From Nostoc sp. LPT (GTDB lineage: Bacteria; Cyanobacteriota; Cyanobacteriia; Cyanobacteriales; Nostocaceae), in assembly GCF_017115165.1 (NCBI RefSeq), contig NZ_JABXKF010000066.1, positions 1-47,805 on the forward strand: DNA of 47,805 nucleotides, given 5' to 3'. The translations under genes were made by a program, and so were the position numbers. Positions within the stretch are counted from its first letter, which is position 1; each line of letters opens with the position of its first letter. This document shows positions 32,187 through 41,085 of this stretch, one piece after another. A model generated the notes under the pieces. That model saw only the letters and a list, made by a program, of their open reading frames with translations. It was not told where the DNA came from and made no database searches.

Positions 32187-33809
32187 CTAGCGCTTACTAC
32201 TAACTTCAGGCTGTCCTCTGTTAATCAAATCAACTGTACCACGCCGTAATTCATCAACAGTTAGCATCTGGTTCAAGCGCATCAATTCTGAGATCGCTGC
32301 TGTTTCTGTATCTTGATGGCTAGTTGCAACTGCCAAGACTTGATTGTTTTTGAGATAAAAAGCAATAAATTCCTGTTTTTGCAAATCCCCATCTACAATT
32401 ATTTCATCCCAACTTTGGGCGTGTCCGATGTAGCGCAACGGAAAGTCGAATTGCATTGTCCAGAATAAAGGAAGCCCTCTAAATTTGACTGCTTTCCCTG
32501 TCATGTTATGAGCGGCAATTCGCCCCTGCTGTGCTGCGACTCGCCAATGTTCAACGCGAATCGATTCGTTTGTCCGCCAATCGGGATAACGGGCAATATC
32601 ACCTGCGGCGTAGATGCCATCGGCTGCACGCAAGTATTCATCAACAACAATACTGCCATCTTTAGGATGCAAATCGATACCCTGAAGAAAGTCTGTTGCA
32701 GGCTGTACGCCAATTCCGACAATTACTATATCTGCTTTTAGGCGATCGCCATTATCTAAAATTACAGCTTCAACCTTGTCACTACCCTCAAATTGCACCA
32801 CTTTCCTACCAAACTTAAAGGAAACGCCGTTTTCCTCATGGACTTGCTGAAATAGTTTGCCAATTTCCTCGCCCAGGGTTTTCTTAAAAGGTACAGAATC
32901 TGGTGAAACAACAGTTACTTCTAAGCCATGCTGCCTCAGCCCAGCAGCCGTTTCCATGCCGATAAAACTGGAGCCAATGACTACCGCTTGTCCTTTTTGT
33001 TTGCTGGTTGTCAAGATGCGATCCGTATCATTAAAACTGCGTAATGTCAAAATGTTTTGCAAGTCTGCACCGGGGATATCTAGCTGGCGTGGTTTCCCTC
33101 CTGTTGCTACTAGTAAGGCATCATAGGTTAATGAATCACTAGACGCTCCAGTGTCGCTATCGGTAAAGGCGATCGTTTTTGCCGTTGTTTGTACCTGTTC
33201 AACTCGCTTATTCAACAGGACTTCAATCGCGTGTTCTTTGAAGAAATCAGGCGAGCGCAAGGGCATTTCCTCTGCGGATGTCTTACCAATGAAGTAGTCT
33301 TTAGTCAGCTTGGTGCGATCGTAGGGTAGCTTGTTATCTTGAGTAATCATCACGATTCGCCCTTGATATCCAGCTACTCGCAAAGTTTCTGCGGCATGGA
33401 CACCCGCCGCCCCTGCGCCTAAGATCACAAATGTCCGCCTATCAACATTAGGGTCGAATTGCGCCATTGCCGGCGATCGCAATCCGTTAGTTTCCTCTGG
33501 TACGCTGACAATGACATTTTCACCTTCAATGCGTACTTTATAACAAGCTAAAGCATCCAAACCAGGTGGCTCTTGCTGGTCGCCAGTCGTTACGTCATAA
33601 TAGGCATTGTGCCAGGGGCAAACAACATGATGTCCACTCAGTACCCCCTCAGCCAGTGGCGCTTTATAATGAGTGCAGTGTGCACCGACGGCATAAAACT
33701 TTCCATCTATACGACTTAATAAAATTTCTGTCTCGCCGACAGACACTTGTCGCATTTCGCCATCATTTAAATCGTTGATGTTACCAACAACTGCTTCTAT
33801 CTGTTTCAT
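32187..33809 (-). CDS. Rieske-domain / AIF-type FAD-dependent NAD(P)H reductase
   Basis: A 540-residue protein from the second in-frame ATG (MKQIEAVVGNIND). Residues 1-105 form a Rieske [2Fe-2S] domain with C45-x-H47 (CTHYKAPL) and C64-x2-H67 (CPWHNAYYD). Residues about 125-440 form a two-dinucleotide-fold reductase: FVILGAGAAGVHAAE for FAD, AVVIGSSFIGMETAAGL for NAD(P)H, and GIYAAGDIARYPDW for the FAD end. The C-terminal domain resembles apoptosis-inducing factor / ferredoxin reductase. It would pass electrons from NAD(P)H to the Rieske cluster; the final acceptor is unknown. It is a single, complete gene. Confidence 0.92.
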   Translation of the reverse strand: MKQIEAVVGNINDLNDGEMRQVSVGETEILLSRIDGKFYAVGAHCTHYKAPLAEGVLSGHHVVCPWHNAYYDVTTGDQQEPPGLDALACYKVRIEGENVIVSVPEETNGLRSPAMAQFDPNVDRRTFVILGAGAAGVHAAETLRVAGYQGRIVMITQDNKLPYDRTKLTKDYFIGKTSAEEMPLRSPDFFKEHAIEVLLNKRVEQVQTTAKTIAFTDSDTGASSDSLTYDALLVATGGKPRQLDIPGADLQNILTLRSFNDTDRILTTSKQKGQAVVIGSSFIGMETAAGLRQHGLEVTVVSPDSVPFKKTLGEEIGKLFQQVHEENGVSFKFGRKVVQFEGSDKVEAVILDNGDRLKADIVIVGIGVQPATDFLQGIDLHPKDGSIVVDEYLRAADGIYAAGDIARYPDWRTNESIRVEHWRVAAQQGRIAAHNMTGKAVKFRGLPLFWTMQFDFPLRYIGHAQSWDEIIVDGDLQKQEFIAFYLKNNQVLAVATSHQDTETAAISELMRLNQMLTVDELRRGTVDLINRGQPEVSSKR

Positions 33810-33815
33810 AATCAA

Positions 33816-34405
33816 CTCTCAAATTAAGAATAAGATTTATACCAATTCTTGAAAATTCGGTAACAGATTAATTTGAGTACAGGTGCAAGGTTTTACACCC
33901 TTTCATTAGGAATTGATATAACAACAAAGAACTGGCATACTGTGTTCGGGATTAGTGGTCTGTGCGATTAATTTTGAGAGATATTCAAATAGTTTTTATT
34001 TTCACATTTTACTTTATGTCACAAAGTCTGATTTTTTCAACTTATCGATGGTATATCTCTTAAGACGGACAATTCAGCCTTTAGACATAGATAAACTTAA
34101 AAAAATTTGTTTCAACTGAGAATTGGGAAAAAATTTGGTGATAGATGGATTGGCATAACCTAAAGTTACAGAGATATTGCCAATTTTAGATTTTAGATTC
34201 TACCCCAGGGATTAATTATTATTTATGTCTAAAGAGAGGCTAGTATTTCATTTTAATTTTATTTTTGTTTATATATTATGTAAATCGAGCATATTTAATA
34301 TTTATAAAAATGCGGAAAAATTTTATAAATATTACTTTTTAAATTGGTATTAACTTGAACCTGCCATTTATCGCCAGTAACCAAGTTAAATAACAGGAGA
34401 TTCTC
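33816..34405. other. 590-base AT-rich intergenic region, no gene
   Basis: Strongly AT-rich, with TTATACCAATT motifs at the left end. It must contain the divergent promoters of the Rieske reductase and of the decayed gluconolactonase gene. No open frame of interest. Confidence 0.5.
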
Positions 34406-34889
34406 ATGCCTGAAGCCATTGAGATTTCTGACGATCGCATCTATACCTTAGTACGCCCAGATGCTTCACTGCAAAAGCTGACAAAGGGTGCAGTCCATAG
34501 CGAAGGTCCTGTTTACTTCCACGAAGATGATAGTGTTGTGTGGAGTGATGCTCACGGCAACCGCCTGTTGCACTGGAATTCTACCAATAACGTCAGTGTT
34601 ATACGCAACCCATCTAATTACCAAAGTAAATAATTACCGCGACTTAGAGGGTCGTTTGGTTGCCTGTTCTTCCGGTCTGCGTGCTATTATCCGACGCGAA
34701 TACGATGGTGAATGGAAGCTTTTAGTTGATCGCTACCAAAGCAAACGCCTGAATAGTCCAAATGATTTAGTAGTCAAAGGTGAACCGCCAAGTTGGGAAA
34801 AGGCGTTTATGTACTGCGTTATGCTGATTGCGATTGCGGTTTTAGGCCCTGGTGCTTATTTATTTGATGCTTTAATTTTTGGACGCTGA
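34406..34889 (+). pseudogene. Gluconolactonase (SMP-30) pseudogene joined to a DoxX-like tail
   Basis: Frame 1 (34406-34633) starts MPEAIEISDDRIYTLVRPDASLQKLTKGAVHSEGPVYF and reads WSDAHGNRLLHWN, a typical SMP-30/gluconolactonase start. Near 34625 the frame shifts, and the family resumes as NYRDLEGRLVACSSGLRAIIRREYDGEWKLLVDRYQ, then RLNSPNDLVVKG. At about 34785 homology stops, and the frame continues as WEKAFMYCVMLIAIAVLGPGAYLFDALIFGR, the final helix of a DoxX-type membrane protein. So two gene pieces are fused by deletion, after a frameshift. The metal-binding core of the lactonase is lost. Confidence 0.85.
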
Positions 34890-35029
34890 AACATACATTA
34901 TACCAATTCTAAATTCTAAATTCTAAATTAAGAAAGCTAGACAGAACAAAGGTTTGGGAGTATGTATCTGTCGCATTCTTTTTTCAAATTGGTATTATTT
35001 ATCAAGACGCTTGGCTTCGTGAAAAATTG

Positions 35030-35063
35030 AAGGCTAGAATTTATTTCCTAGCCTTTTGTCTTT
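35030..35063 (+). terminator. Intrinsic terminator
   Basis: Stem AAGGCTAG (35030-35037) and CTAGCCTT (35048-35055) with a 10-base AT-rich loop, then TTGTCTTT. It ends the plus-strand pseudogene transcript and, being nearly symmetric, could also serve the minus-strand gene. Confidence 0.75.
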
Positions 35064-35099
35064 AAGGCATTTCCGTAATGAGGATATTAGTAAACCATT

Positions 35100-35510
35100 T
35101 TATTTAAGAGCTGCTAAAGTTCTGCGTCCAATTATTCCGTCTGCTCTTAATCCTTTAGACTTCTGAAATTTCATTGCAGCAGCACGAGTCTTATTATCAA
35201 ACACACCATTCACACTTCCTGTATAGAATCCTTGTTGCTTTAAAGAATTCTGAACAGTTTTCACTGTCTCTCCCCTGCTACCTACTGTCAGTACAGTACC
35301 AGTACTACGCCTTGCCACATTATTGGACTTGTGCTTGGCATTAACCTTTGGTACAACATTAGCTTTTTTCATGGTGTTGCCTTGCTGAGTACTTTGGGCA
35401 ATGTGGGTAGCATGAGCCGGATTTTGGCTTTTATTATTAGTTAAAGAGTAAGCAGGCACAGCAGTAGCTAGAGTCAAAGCAGGGAGCAAAGCAAGTATTT
35501 TCCAATTCAT
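35100..35510 (-). CDS. Exported peptidoglycan-binding (PGRP-like PG_binding_1) protein
   Basis: A 136-residue protein from the ATG at 35510 (MNWKILALLPALTLATAVPAYS); GGAAGGAACAAG just upstream supports this over the 20-residue longer frame. The signal peptide is cleaved after about residue 22. A basic, Asn/Lys-rich linker follows. The C-terminal about 65 residues form one peptidoglycan-binding repeat (VLTVGSRGETVKTVQNSLKQQGFYTGSVNGVFDNKTRAAAMKFQKSKGLRADGIIGRRTLAAL), complete. It would bind cell wall in the periplasm; no catalytic domain is attached. Confidence 0.88.
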   Translation of the reverse strand: MNWKILALLPALTLATAVPAYSLTNNKSQNPAHATHIAQSTQQGNTMKKANVVPKVNAKHKSNNVARRSTGTVLTVGSRGETVKTVQNSLKQQGFYTGSVNGVFDNKTRAAAMKFQKSKGLRADGIIGRRTLAALK

Positions 35511-35769
35511 TTTCTTGTTCCTTCCAACTGTATGAGATTTTGCAATTTCTATTTGAAGAGTCATCTTCATAAGGGACTATGCCTTAAGTGATTCTCTTCG
35601 GTAGATTCTGGTATGTGGGTTTAGTCTGAGACTATTTCCCAAGCCAGAGCTATAGCATCACACGTTGTATTGACAAAGCTATTGCAAAATTGTGACAAAA
35701 GCATGACTAAGTGTATTAAAATTTATGTCGCCCGAAATTGCGCTCTGATTTATGAGAATTTCCCTAATA

Positions 35770-36612
35770 TCATTCTGCAATGAGCAAAATTGTATGTCCG
35801 TCAGGATCTTTTATTAAATAACCTTGCTTATTAGAAAAAGAGCTATCTACAATCGGTATCTGATTCAGCCGAAGCTTATCTACTAGCAGCTCAATATCAT
35901 TGGCAACAAGCTCAATTTGCACACTTGCAATATCGCAACTTTTCCAATCACTTGGTATAGGACGGCCTTTTCCAGGCAAAATGTAGTCTAACAGTTCAAT
36001 ACCCACACCATCTTCAACTGGTTGCAGTGCTGTAATTCTCACTTTCGCTCCTAGTAAGTTATCCAAGCGAGTTTGGGTTGCACGCCATTTAAGACTGCGA
36101 CTATCAATTTGCATTCCTAAAAGGTCGCAGTAAAAGTGTAAACTTTGCTCAGTGTGAGAAACTGCGATCGCACTATGATCGATTCCCAGAAACAAGCTAT
36201 GACTGTTTTGACGCCATTTATCTTTACCTTTATCAGGCAAAAACCAAATTAACTCTAAATCATGACCATCAGGATCTTTAAACTTGAAAGCACGGACACC
36301 ACTAGATGCTTCATTCTCAGGTGGTATTGTCTGGGGAGCAACTGAAATTGGTTCAATGGGAAATGAACGCAAGTGAGCATAAGCGCGATCCATATCACTC
36401 ACTAGAATCGTCAGATGTTGAAAGCACAGGTCATTACTTTGTGAATCGCTGAGAATGGGTTTACCCTGAATATTGAGATACTCTATTAACTCGATAAATT
36501 CATCTCCAAGTCGTAAGGTAACAATGTGAACTTTTGCTTTAGTTACATCTTCTAGATCGCTGTAATTGTGCCCTTCAATAGTAATGTCGGAAACTAGTTT
36601 AAAATCCAGTGC
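35770..36612 (-). pseudogene. Two-domain VOC (glyoxalase-like) protein lacking its 5' end
   Basis: A single open frame runs from 36612 to the stop at 35770. It reads ALDFKLVSDITIEGHNYSDLEDVTKAKVHIVTLRLGDEFIELIEYL at the start and then two VOC modules (HLTILVSDMDRAYAHLRSFP; LGIDHSAIAVSHTEQSLHFYCDLLGM; KDPDGHTILLIAE). A stop codon lies immediately before 36612, and no normal start codon exists before the internal GTG at 36402. The first 30-40 residues of module 1 are missing, so the gene is 5'-truncated. Translation from the GTG would give 210 residues with an incomplete first module. A dispersed repeat sits just upstream of the break. Confidence 0.8.
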
Positions 36613-36641
36613 TTATTGATAGAAATTTAAAAAGCGATGTC

Positions 36642-36663
36642 TACGACGGGCTACGCCTACGCA
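36642..36663. repeat. GACGGGCTACGCCTACGC dispersed repeat
   Basis: A copy of the dispersed cyanobacterial element also found near 27270, 29020, 25270 and 18050. It lies 30 bases beyond the truncation point of the VOC gene. The rest of 36613-36762 shows nothing. Confidence 0.7.
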
Positions 36664-36762
36664 GTTTGTCACTGTTAAGCCAATAGCTCGAATTCTTTGC
36701 ACCTGTTCATTGCTTATGAGTAGGCATAGTCATCAATCAAAGCCCTTTTTATCCTTCAGTCT

Positions 36763-38130
36763 CTAATCTGGTTTCTCTTCATTTCCCAACATTTTCAATA
36801 ATTTTCTTGCAGCTAAAACGCCTATAACTCCTGCACCAACCACTTCCACTGCTTGAACAACCTTTTTGCCTACATTATTAGGGTCAAGGTGATGGTGAAA
36901 AATCTCTTCATCCAGCCAATCACTAGCAGCTTTGAAATCATGAATTGGAGTTGGTAATAGCGTTAAATAAGTGCCTTGACGGATTAAATGCCCGGATTCG
37001 CCTGTAATTTCCAAAACATTGAAAAGGTTAGCAGCAGCATCATTTAACCCCAATTTTAAGAGAGTTCCGCGTATATTTACCTTTGCTGGTTTAAGATCTT
37101 CGCCCAACGCTAATGCTTTCAAATTTCGGGCAATATTGGCTCCTTGCTGATAAGCAACTTGAGCTGTTGGCGGTAGTGATTTATCTTTAACTGCCACACA
37201 ATCCCCGCCTGCAAAGACTTCTGGAAAGTCAAGTAGTTGCATTGTGGGAGTCACTAGGAGGCGATCGCGACGATCGCGATGTTCTTGGGAAATTGGTAAA
37301 TCTTTAATCAGTGGATGAATAGAAGTACCAGCTGTCCAGACTGTGGTATACGTTGCCAGTGTATTAACTTGATTATTGCTTTTATATTCAATTGCATTAG
37401 AGTGAACAGCAGTAGCTTCTGCTCCCGTAAGGATTTCAACTGGTACAGTGCGCTTTTGTAATTCTTTCTCAGCAATTGGGCGTAGTGGATCGTTAATATC
37501 GGCATCAAGGATTTTTTGACCATGATTAAGCAGTACTACACGGATTTCACTAGAATTTCCTCCCATAGCGCTATACCAATGTGGGAGTAAATCTGCTAAA
37601 GTAGCTGCCATTTCTACACCAGAAGCACCACCACCAACTATGACTATTGTTAGTAGTTTCCGACGTTGTTCTATATCTTCTGTTTGGACTGCTTTTTGTA
37701 AACAGTCGCGTAAATGACGGTCAAGAGCGATCGCATCTGCTTGTGTCCAAAAAGGGAAAGCGTATTCTTTAGCACCTTCAAGATGATGATAACCAGTAAC
37801 ACTACCCAAAGCTAATACTAAGTTACTGTAGTTGTAGGAGTTTCCCGAAGCTAATTTGACTTGTTGTTGATGCAAGTCTATCGATTCCACTGCATCTTGA
37901 ACAAAGATGACACCACTGCCTTTAAGCAATTCCACAAAACGCGGTACTACTTGAAAAGCATCCATCTCGCCACTAAAATATTCGTAGAGTAACGGCTTAA
38001 AGCAAAAGCGTTCATTTTGATCGATCAAAATTACAGAGCGAGGATAATGTTCGTGAGCTAGGTGTAAGGCTGTAAATAAGCCGGTGAAACCACCACCGAC
38101 AATAACAGTTTGGTAAACTGGGCTGTTCAT
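36763..38130 (-). CDS. Type II NADH dehydrogenase (NDH-2), FAD-dependent
   Basis: A 455-residue non-proton-pumping NAD(P)H:quinone oxidoreductase. The FAD Rossmann motif VIVGGGFTGLFTALHLA is at about 9-25, the NAD(P) motif IVIVGGGASGVEMAATLADLLP near 162-183, and the second FAD motif FPEVFAGGDCVAV near 315. The substrate-side YNYSNLVLALGSVTGYHHLEGA and the C-terminal amphipathic region (KVVQAVEVVGAGVIGVLAARKLLKML), which would bind the membrane, are present. It is the last gene of the oxidase operon, 158 bases after the small membrane protein, so electrons from NAD(P)H could be delivered as quinol to the same terminal oxidase. Substrate preference is unknown. Confidence 0.93.
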   Translation of the reverse strand: MNSPVYQTVIVGGGFTGLFTALHLAHEHYPRSVILIDQNERFCFKPLLYEYFSGEMDAFQVVPRFVELLKGSGVIFVQDAVESIDLHQQQVKLASGNSYNYSNLVLALGSVTGYHHLEGAKEYAFPFWTQADAIALDRHLRDCLQKAVQTEDIEQRRKLLTIVIVGGGASGVEMAATLADLLPHWYSAMGGNSSEIRVVLLNHGQKILDADINDPLRPIAEKELQKRTVPVEILTGAEATAVHSNAIEYKSNNQVNTLATYTTVWTAGTSIHPLIKDLPISQEHRDRRDRLLVTPTMQLLDFPEVFAGGDCVAVKDKSLPPTAQVAYQQGANIARNLKALALGEDLKPAKVNIRGTLLKLGLNDAAANLFNVLEITGESGHLIRQGTYLTLLPTPIHDFKAASDWLDEEIFHHHLDPNNVGKKVVQAVEVVGAGVIGVLAARKLLKMLGNEEKPD

Positions 38131-38249
38131 AAAATATCTCCAAAGTATTGTAAAATCTTGATTTTGCCAAGATGTTAAGCATTTAAATCAGATGTTTTTG
38201 TCTCATGCAGAGGTGCAAAAAAAGAGTCAAAATTAAGACTTTTGCAAAA

Positions 38250-38286
38250 GTACAAATGACCAATGACCAATGACAAATGACAAATC
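38250..38286. repeat. CAATGAC / CAAATGAC heptamer repeats
   Basis: About four copies of a 7-bp word between the small membrane protein gene and the NDH-2 gene. Same word type as at 703-760. Confidence 0.75.
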
Positions 38287-38288
38287 TG

Positions 38289-38537
38289 CTATATGAATAA
38301 AAATAACGCAATTAAAATGACGCTGAGGAATAAAGCGAAAGCAATAGCGTATTCGACTCTACGACTAAAAAATCCCACAGCAGCAATTAGAGCGATCGCT
38401 AGCCCAATAATGCCAATATATTGCTCTTTTTGTAACCCTTGGGCTATGAGTGGATCTTTACCTGGTGCGGGAGTTTCTTGAACTGCTTTTGGGGCGAGTT
38501 CTGAGGCTGGTAGTTCTTGCAATAATAAGTTCATCAA
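38289..38537 (-). CDS. Small membrane protein of the oxidase operon
   Basis: An 82-residue protein with a soluble N-terminus rich in Pro/Ala (ELPASELAPKAVQETPAPGKDP) and two closely spaced helices (YIGIIGLAIALIAAVGFF and AIAFALFLSVILIALFLFI). Not recognised by family. It sits 36 bases after ctaE and before the NDH-2 gene, in the same direction. The position suggests a small accessory subunit or assembly factor of the oxidase, analogous to subunit IV of heme-copper oxidases; this is inference from context. The start may be either of two adjacent ATGs. Confidence 0.6.
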   Translation of the reverse strand: MMNLLLQELPASELAPKAVQETPAPGKDPLIAQGLQKEQYIGIIGLAIALIAAVGFFSRRVEYAIAFALFLSVILIALFLFI

Positions 38538-38573
38538 ATTACTCCTGAAAATACTTGGTTAACTGAAAGATTT

Positions 38574-39239
38574 TTATGCCCGCCAAAGGTAGATAAGCGA
38601 GAAAAGGAAGACCCAAACTACATCAACAAAGTGCCAAAATAGAGTTGTCGCACTTGTACCGAAGTGAGTATTATTATAATTGCCTGGAATAAATGAGCGA
38701 ATCAGCATAATTATCTGAAGCACAACACCAGCCAGAACGTGTAAACCGTGGAAACCTGTCAGTAAATAGAATGTAGAACCAACTAATCCTGTAGTAATCT
38801 TGAAATCAAGATTTTTCCACTCAATTAATAGACCAATTAAAAAGTAGGTTCCCATTGCGATCGTTATCAGCCATAGCCCGCGAAATTTACTAAGTTGATT
38901 ACGCTTGAGGGCATTTTCTGCTGGTTGAATCACGAAGCTGCTAGAAAGTAAAACTACCGTATTAATAATCACGAGCTTAGACAATTCTGGTCCAGAAATA
39001 CCGGGCGGTAGCCAGTTAGTAGTATTCAGTCGTAGAGCAACATAAGTAAAGATAAAACTCAAAAAAATGATACTTTCCGACAACAGGAACACAGTAAATC
39101 CGAACATTCCTTTGCCATGATGATCTTCATGACTTCCGCCACCACTTGGCAGAAAGCGCTGTAACCAATTCGGTAAGCGTCGCCGCCACCGCTCAAAACG
39201 GATCGGACTTTCATCTAAATGGATGCTGCGATGTTGCAT
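38574..39239 (-). CDS. ctaE: Heme-copper oxidase subunit III (ARTO-type)
   Basis: A 221-residue subunit III from the ATG at 39239 (MQHRSIHLDESPIRFERW). The open frame upstream consists of translated heptamer repeat (NYELRI twice), so the longer start is rejected. Five helices are visible: GMFGFTVFLLSESIIFLSFIFTYVAL, LVIINTVVLLSSSFVI, LWLITIAMGTYFLIGLLIEW, GSTFYLLTGFHGLHVLAGVVLQIIML and TLFWHFVDVVWVFLFSLIYLWRA. The ESI, GFHGLHV and WHFVDVVW motifs are subunit III hallmarks. It follows ctaD after a 183-base gap filled partly by heptamers. It belongs to the CuA-less oxidase operon. Confidence 0.92.
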   Translation of the reverse strand: MQHRSIHLDESPIRFERWRRRLPNWLQRFLPSGGGSHEDHHGKGMFGFTVFLLSESIIFLSFIFTYVALRLNTTNWLPPGISGPELSKLVIINTVVLLSSSFVIQPAENALKRNQLSKFRGLWLITIAMGTYFLIGLLIEWKNLDFKITTGLVGSTFYLLTGFHGLHVLAGVVLQIIMLIRSFIPGNYNNTHFGTSATTLFWHFVDVVWVFLFSLIYLWRA

Positions 39240-39245
39240 AATACC

Positions 39246-39284
39246 AATTCGTAATTCGTAATTCGTAATTCGTAATTCGTAATT
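39246..39284. repeat. AATTCGT heptamer array in the ctaD-ctaE gap
   Basis: Five exact AATTCGT units plus AATT, directly before the ctaE start. The repeated phrase CCTCCGCGTACCTTTGCG also occurs twice between about 39340 and 39380. The array occupies the ctaE leader, so no Shine-Dalgarno is seen. Confidence 0.9.
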
Positions 39285-39422
39285 AATAAATTCAAATTTC
39301 ATCTGGTTTTCAGACATAGCGAATTATCTTTAGAAAACCTCCGCGTACCTTTGCGCTAACCTCCGCGTACCTTTGCGTTGAAAAAAAGCTAGTATTTGGC
39401 CCAGCTTTACAAAGAAACGGAA

Positions 39423-41078
39423 TTACTCACCATCATTAGAATTTTCCACGAACGAATATTTTGGATCGCCATAGTCGTAAGGAGGTCTGTTGACAACAGG
39501 AATCTCTTCAAAGTTATCTCGCGGAGGTGGTGATGAAGTTGTCCATTCCAATCCCGTAGCGTGCCAAGGATTATCAACTGCTCTGGCTCCATATAGCCAA
39601 GAACCGACAATGTTAGCAATAAAGGGCAGCGTTGATGCTCCCAGTAAGAACGATCCCAGGCTAGCGATGACATTCCACCCCTGATACTGGGGATCGTAGG
39701 AGGAAATTCGGCGTAACATCCCTTGTAAACCTAATGGGTGCATGGAGAAAAAGGTGATATTGGCAGGAATAAAGGTCAACCAAAAATGTAGTTTACCCCA
39801 ACCCTCGGCGTACATCCTTCCAGTTATTTTGGGAAACCAAAAGTAAATTCCGGCAAAAATTGCCATCGTGATGGTATTAAAAACGATGTAGTGGAAGTGA
39901 CCGACTACAAAATAAGTATTATTGACGTGGATATCAAATGGCGTGGCGGCAAGCATCACACCAGTGACACCGCCAAAAATAAACATCGCTGCACCTCCCA
40001 TCGCAAATAGCATTGGTGTCTCTAGGTGCAACTTGCTCCTCCAGATTGTGGCAGTCCAAGCGAATGCCTTAACACCTGTGGGTATGGCAACTAACATTGA
40101 GGTGGCCATAAAGGTCATCCGCATCCAGCCGGGGGTAGCACTGGTAAACATGTGATGCACCCAGACGAAGATGCTGACTACAGCGATACCTAAAGAAGCA
40201 AGAGCAACTGACCGATAGCCAAATAGAGGATTGCGAGAAAAGGCTGGCAGAACTTCCGCAATAATACCAAAGGCTGGTAGCGCCATGATATACACTGCCG
40301 GGTGAGAATAGAACCAAAATAAATGTTGGTAGATAATGGGATCGCCACTTCCTTCAGGTTTAAAAAATTGTGTACCGAAGGAGAGGTCAAGCAATAGCAG
40401 TATTAATGCACCCGTCAAGGAAGGCAAATTAATCAGCTGCAACAACTGGGCGCTAAAAACTGACCACACAAAGACGGGCATTCTAAAAAATGTCATCCCT
40501 GGCGATCGCATCCAAAAGATTGTGGTGACAAAGTTGACAGCCCCCATAATTGAAGAGATGCCGATTAGTACTAGGCTAACTATCCAAATGAATTGACCGT
40601 TAATCAACTGATCGCCTGGAACTTGCAGACTAACTGGTGGATAAGACCACCAACCAGCTTGTGCAGTCCCGTTAGGTAGTAAAAAGCTAGACAGTAGTAG
40701 AAGACCGGCTGGTGGCAAAATCCAAAAAGAGATGGCATTGAGCAGGGGAAAAGCCATGTCCCGCGCTCCAATCATCAATGGCACTAGGTAGTTAGAAAGA
40801 CCTGCATTGAAGGGAATAATCCACAGGAAAATCATGATTGTCCCGTGCATGGTGAATAAACCGTTGTAAAGGGGGCGATCGACTAAATTTGATTCCGGGG
40901 TGAGCAACTCAGCACGGATAATCATCGCCAACAGCCCGCCAAGCAGAAAGAAAATAAAGGTCATCACCATGTACTGAACACCGATTACCTTATGGTCGGT
41001 GCTGAAGCTGAAATATTGCCGCCAGCCATTCTCAGGTTCTCTATTCTTGGCTATAGCTTCACTCATATCATGTGTCAT
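39423..41078 (-). CDS. ctaD: Heme-copper oxidase subunit I (ARTO-type)
   Basis: A 551-residue, twelve-helix catalytic subunit. Heme and CuB ligands are present: NGLFTMHGTIMIF (low-spin heme), YSHPAVYIMALPAFG (CuB histidine and cross-linked tyrosine), VHHMF (CuB pair) and VGHFHYIVFN (both heme irons). The K-channel lysine is in IPTGVKAFAW. The E of the usual GHPEVY is absent and YSHPAVY is found instead, so the D-channel end is of the YS (A2-like) kind. It starts 7 bases after the ctaC stop. It should reduce O2 with electrons supplied by quinol, given the CuA-less partner. Confidence 0.95.
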   Translation of the reverse strand: MTHDMSEAIAKNREPENGWRQYFSFSTDHKVIGVQYMVMTFIFFLLGGLLAMIIRAELLTPESNLVDRPLYNGLFTMHGTIMIFLWIIPFNAGLSNYLVPLMIGARDMAFPLLNAISFWILPPAGLLLLSSFLLPNGTAQAGWWSYPPVSLQVPGDQLINGQFIWIVSLVLIGISSIMGAVNFVTTIFWMRSPGMTFFRMPVFVWSVFSAQLLQLINLPSLTGALILLLLDLSFGTQFFKPEGSGDPIIYQHLFWFYSHPAVYIMALPAFGIIAEVLPAFSRNPLFGYRSVALASLGIAVVSIFVWVHHMFTSATPGWMRMTFMATSMLVAIPTGVKAFAWTATIWRSKLHLETPMLFAMGGAAMFIFGGVTGVMLAATPFDIHVNNTYFVVGHFHYIVFNTITMAIFAGIYFWFPKITGRMYAEGWGKLHFWLTFIPANITFFSMHPLGLQGMLRRISSYDPQYQGWNVIASLGSFLLGASTLPFIANIVGSWLYGARAVDNPWHATGLEWTTSSPPPRDNFEEIPVVNRPPYDYGDPKYSFVENSNDGE

Positions 41079-41085
41079 TATTTAT

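Noticed and set aside
39240..39317. Longer N-terminus of ctaE (NYELRI repeats)
   Set aside because: The extension translates the AATTCGT heptamer array; subunit III starts at MQHRSIHL.
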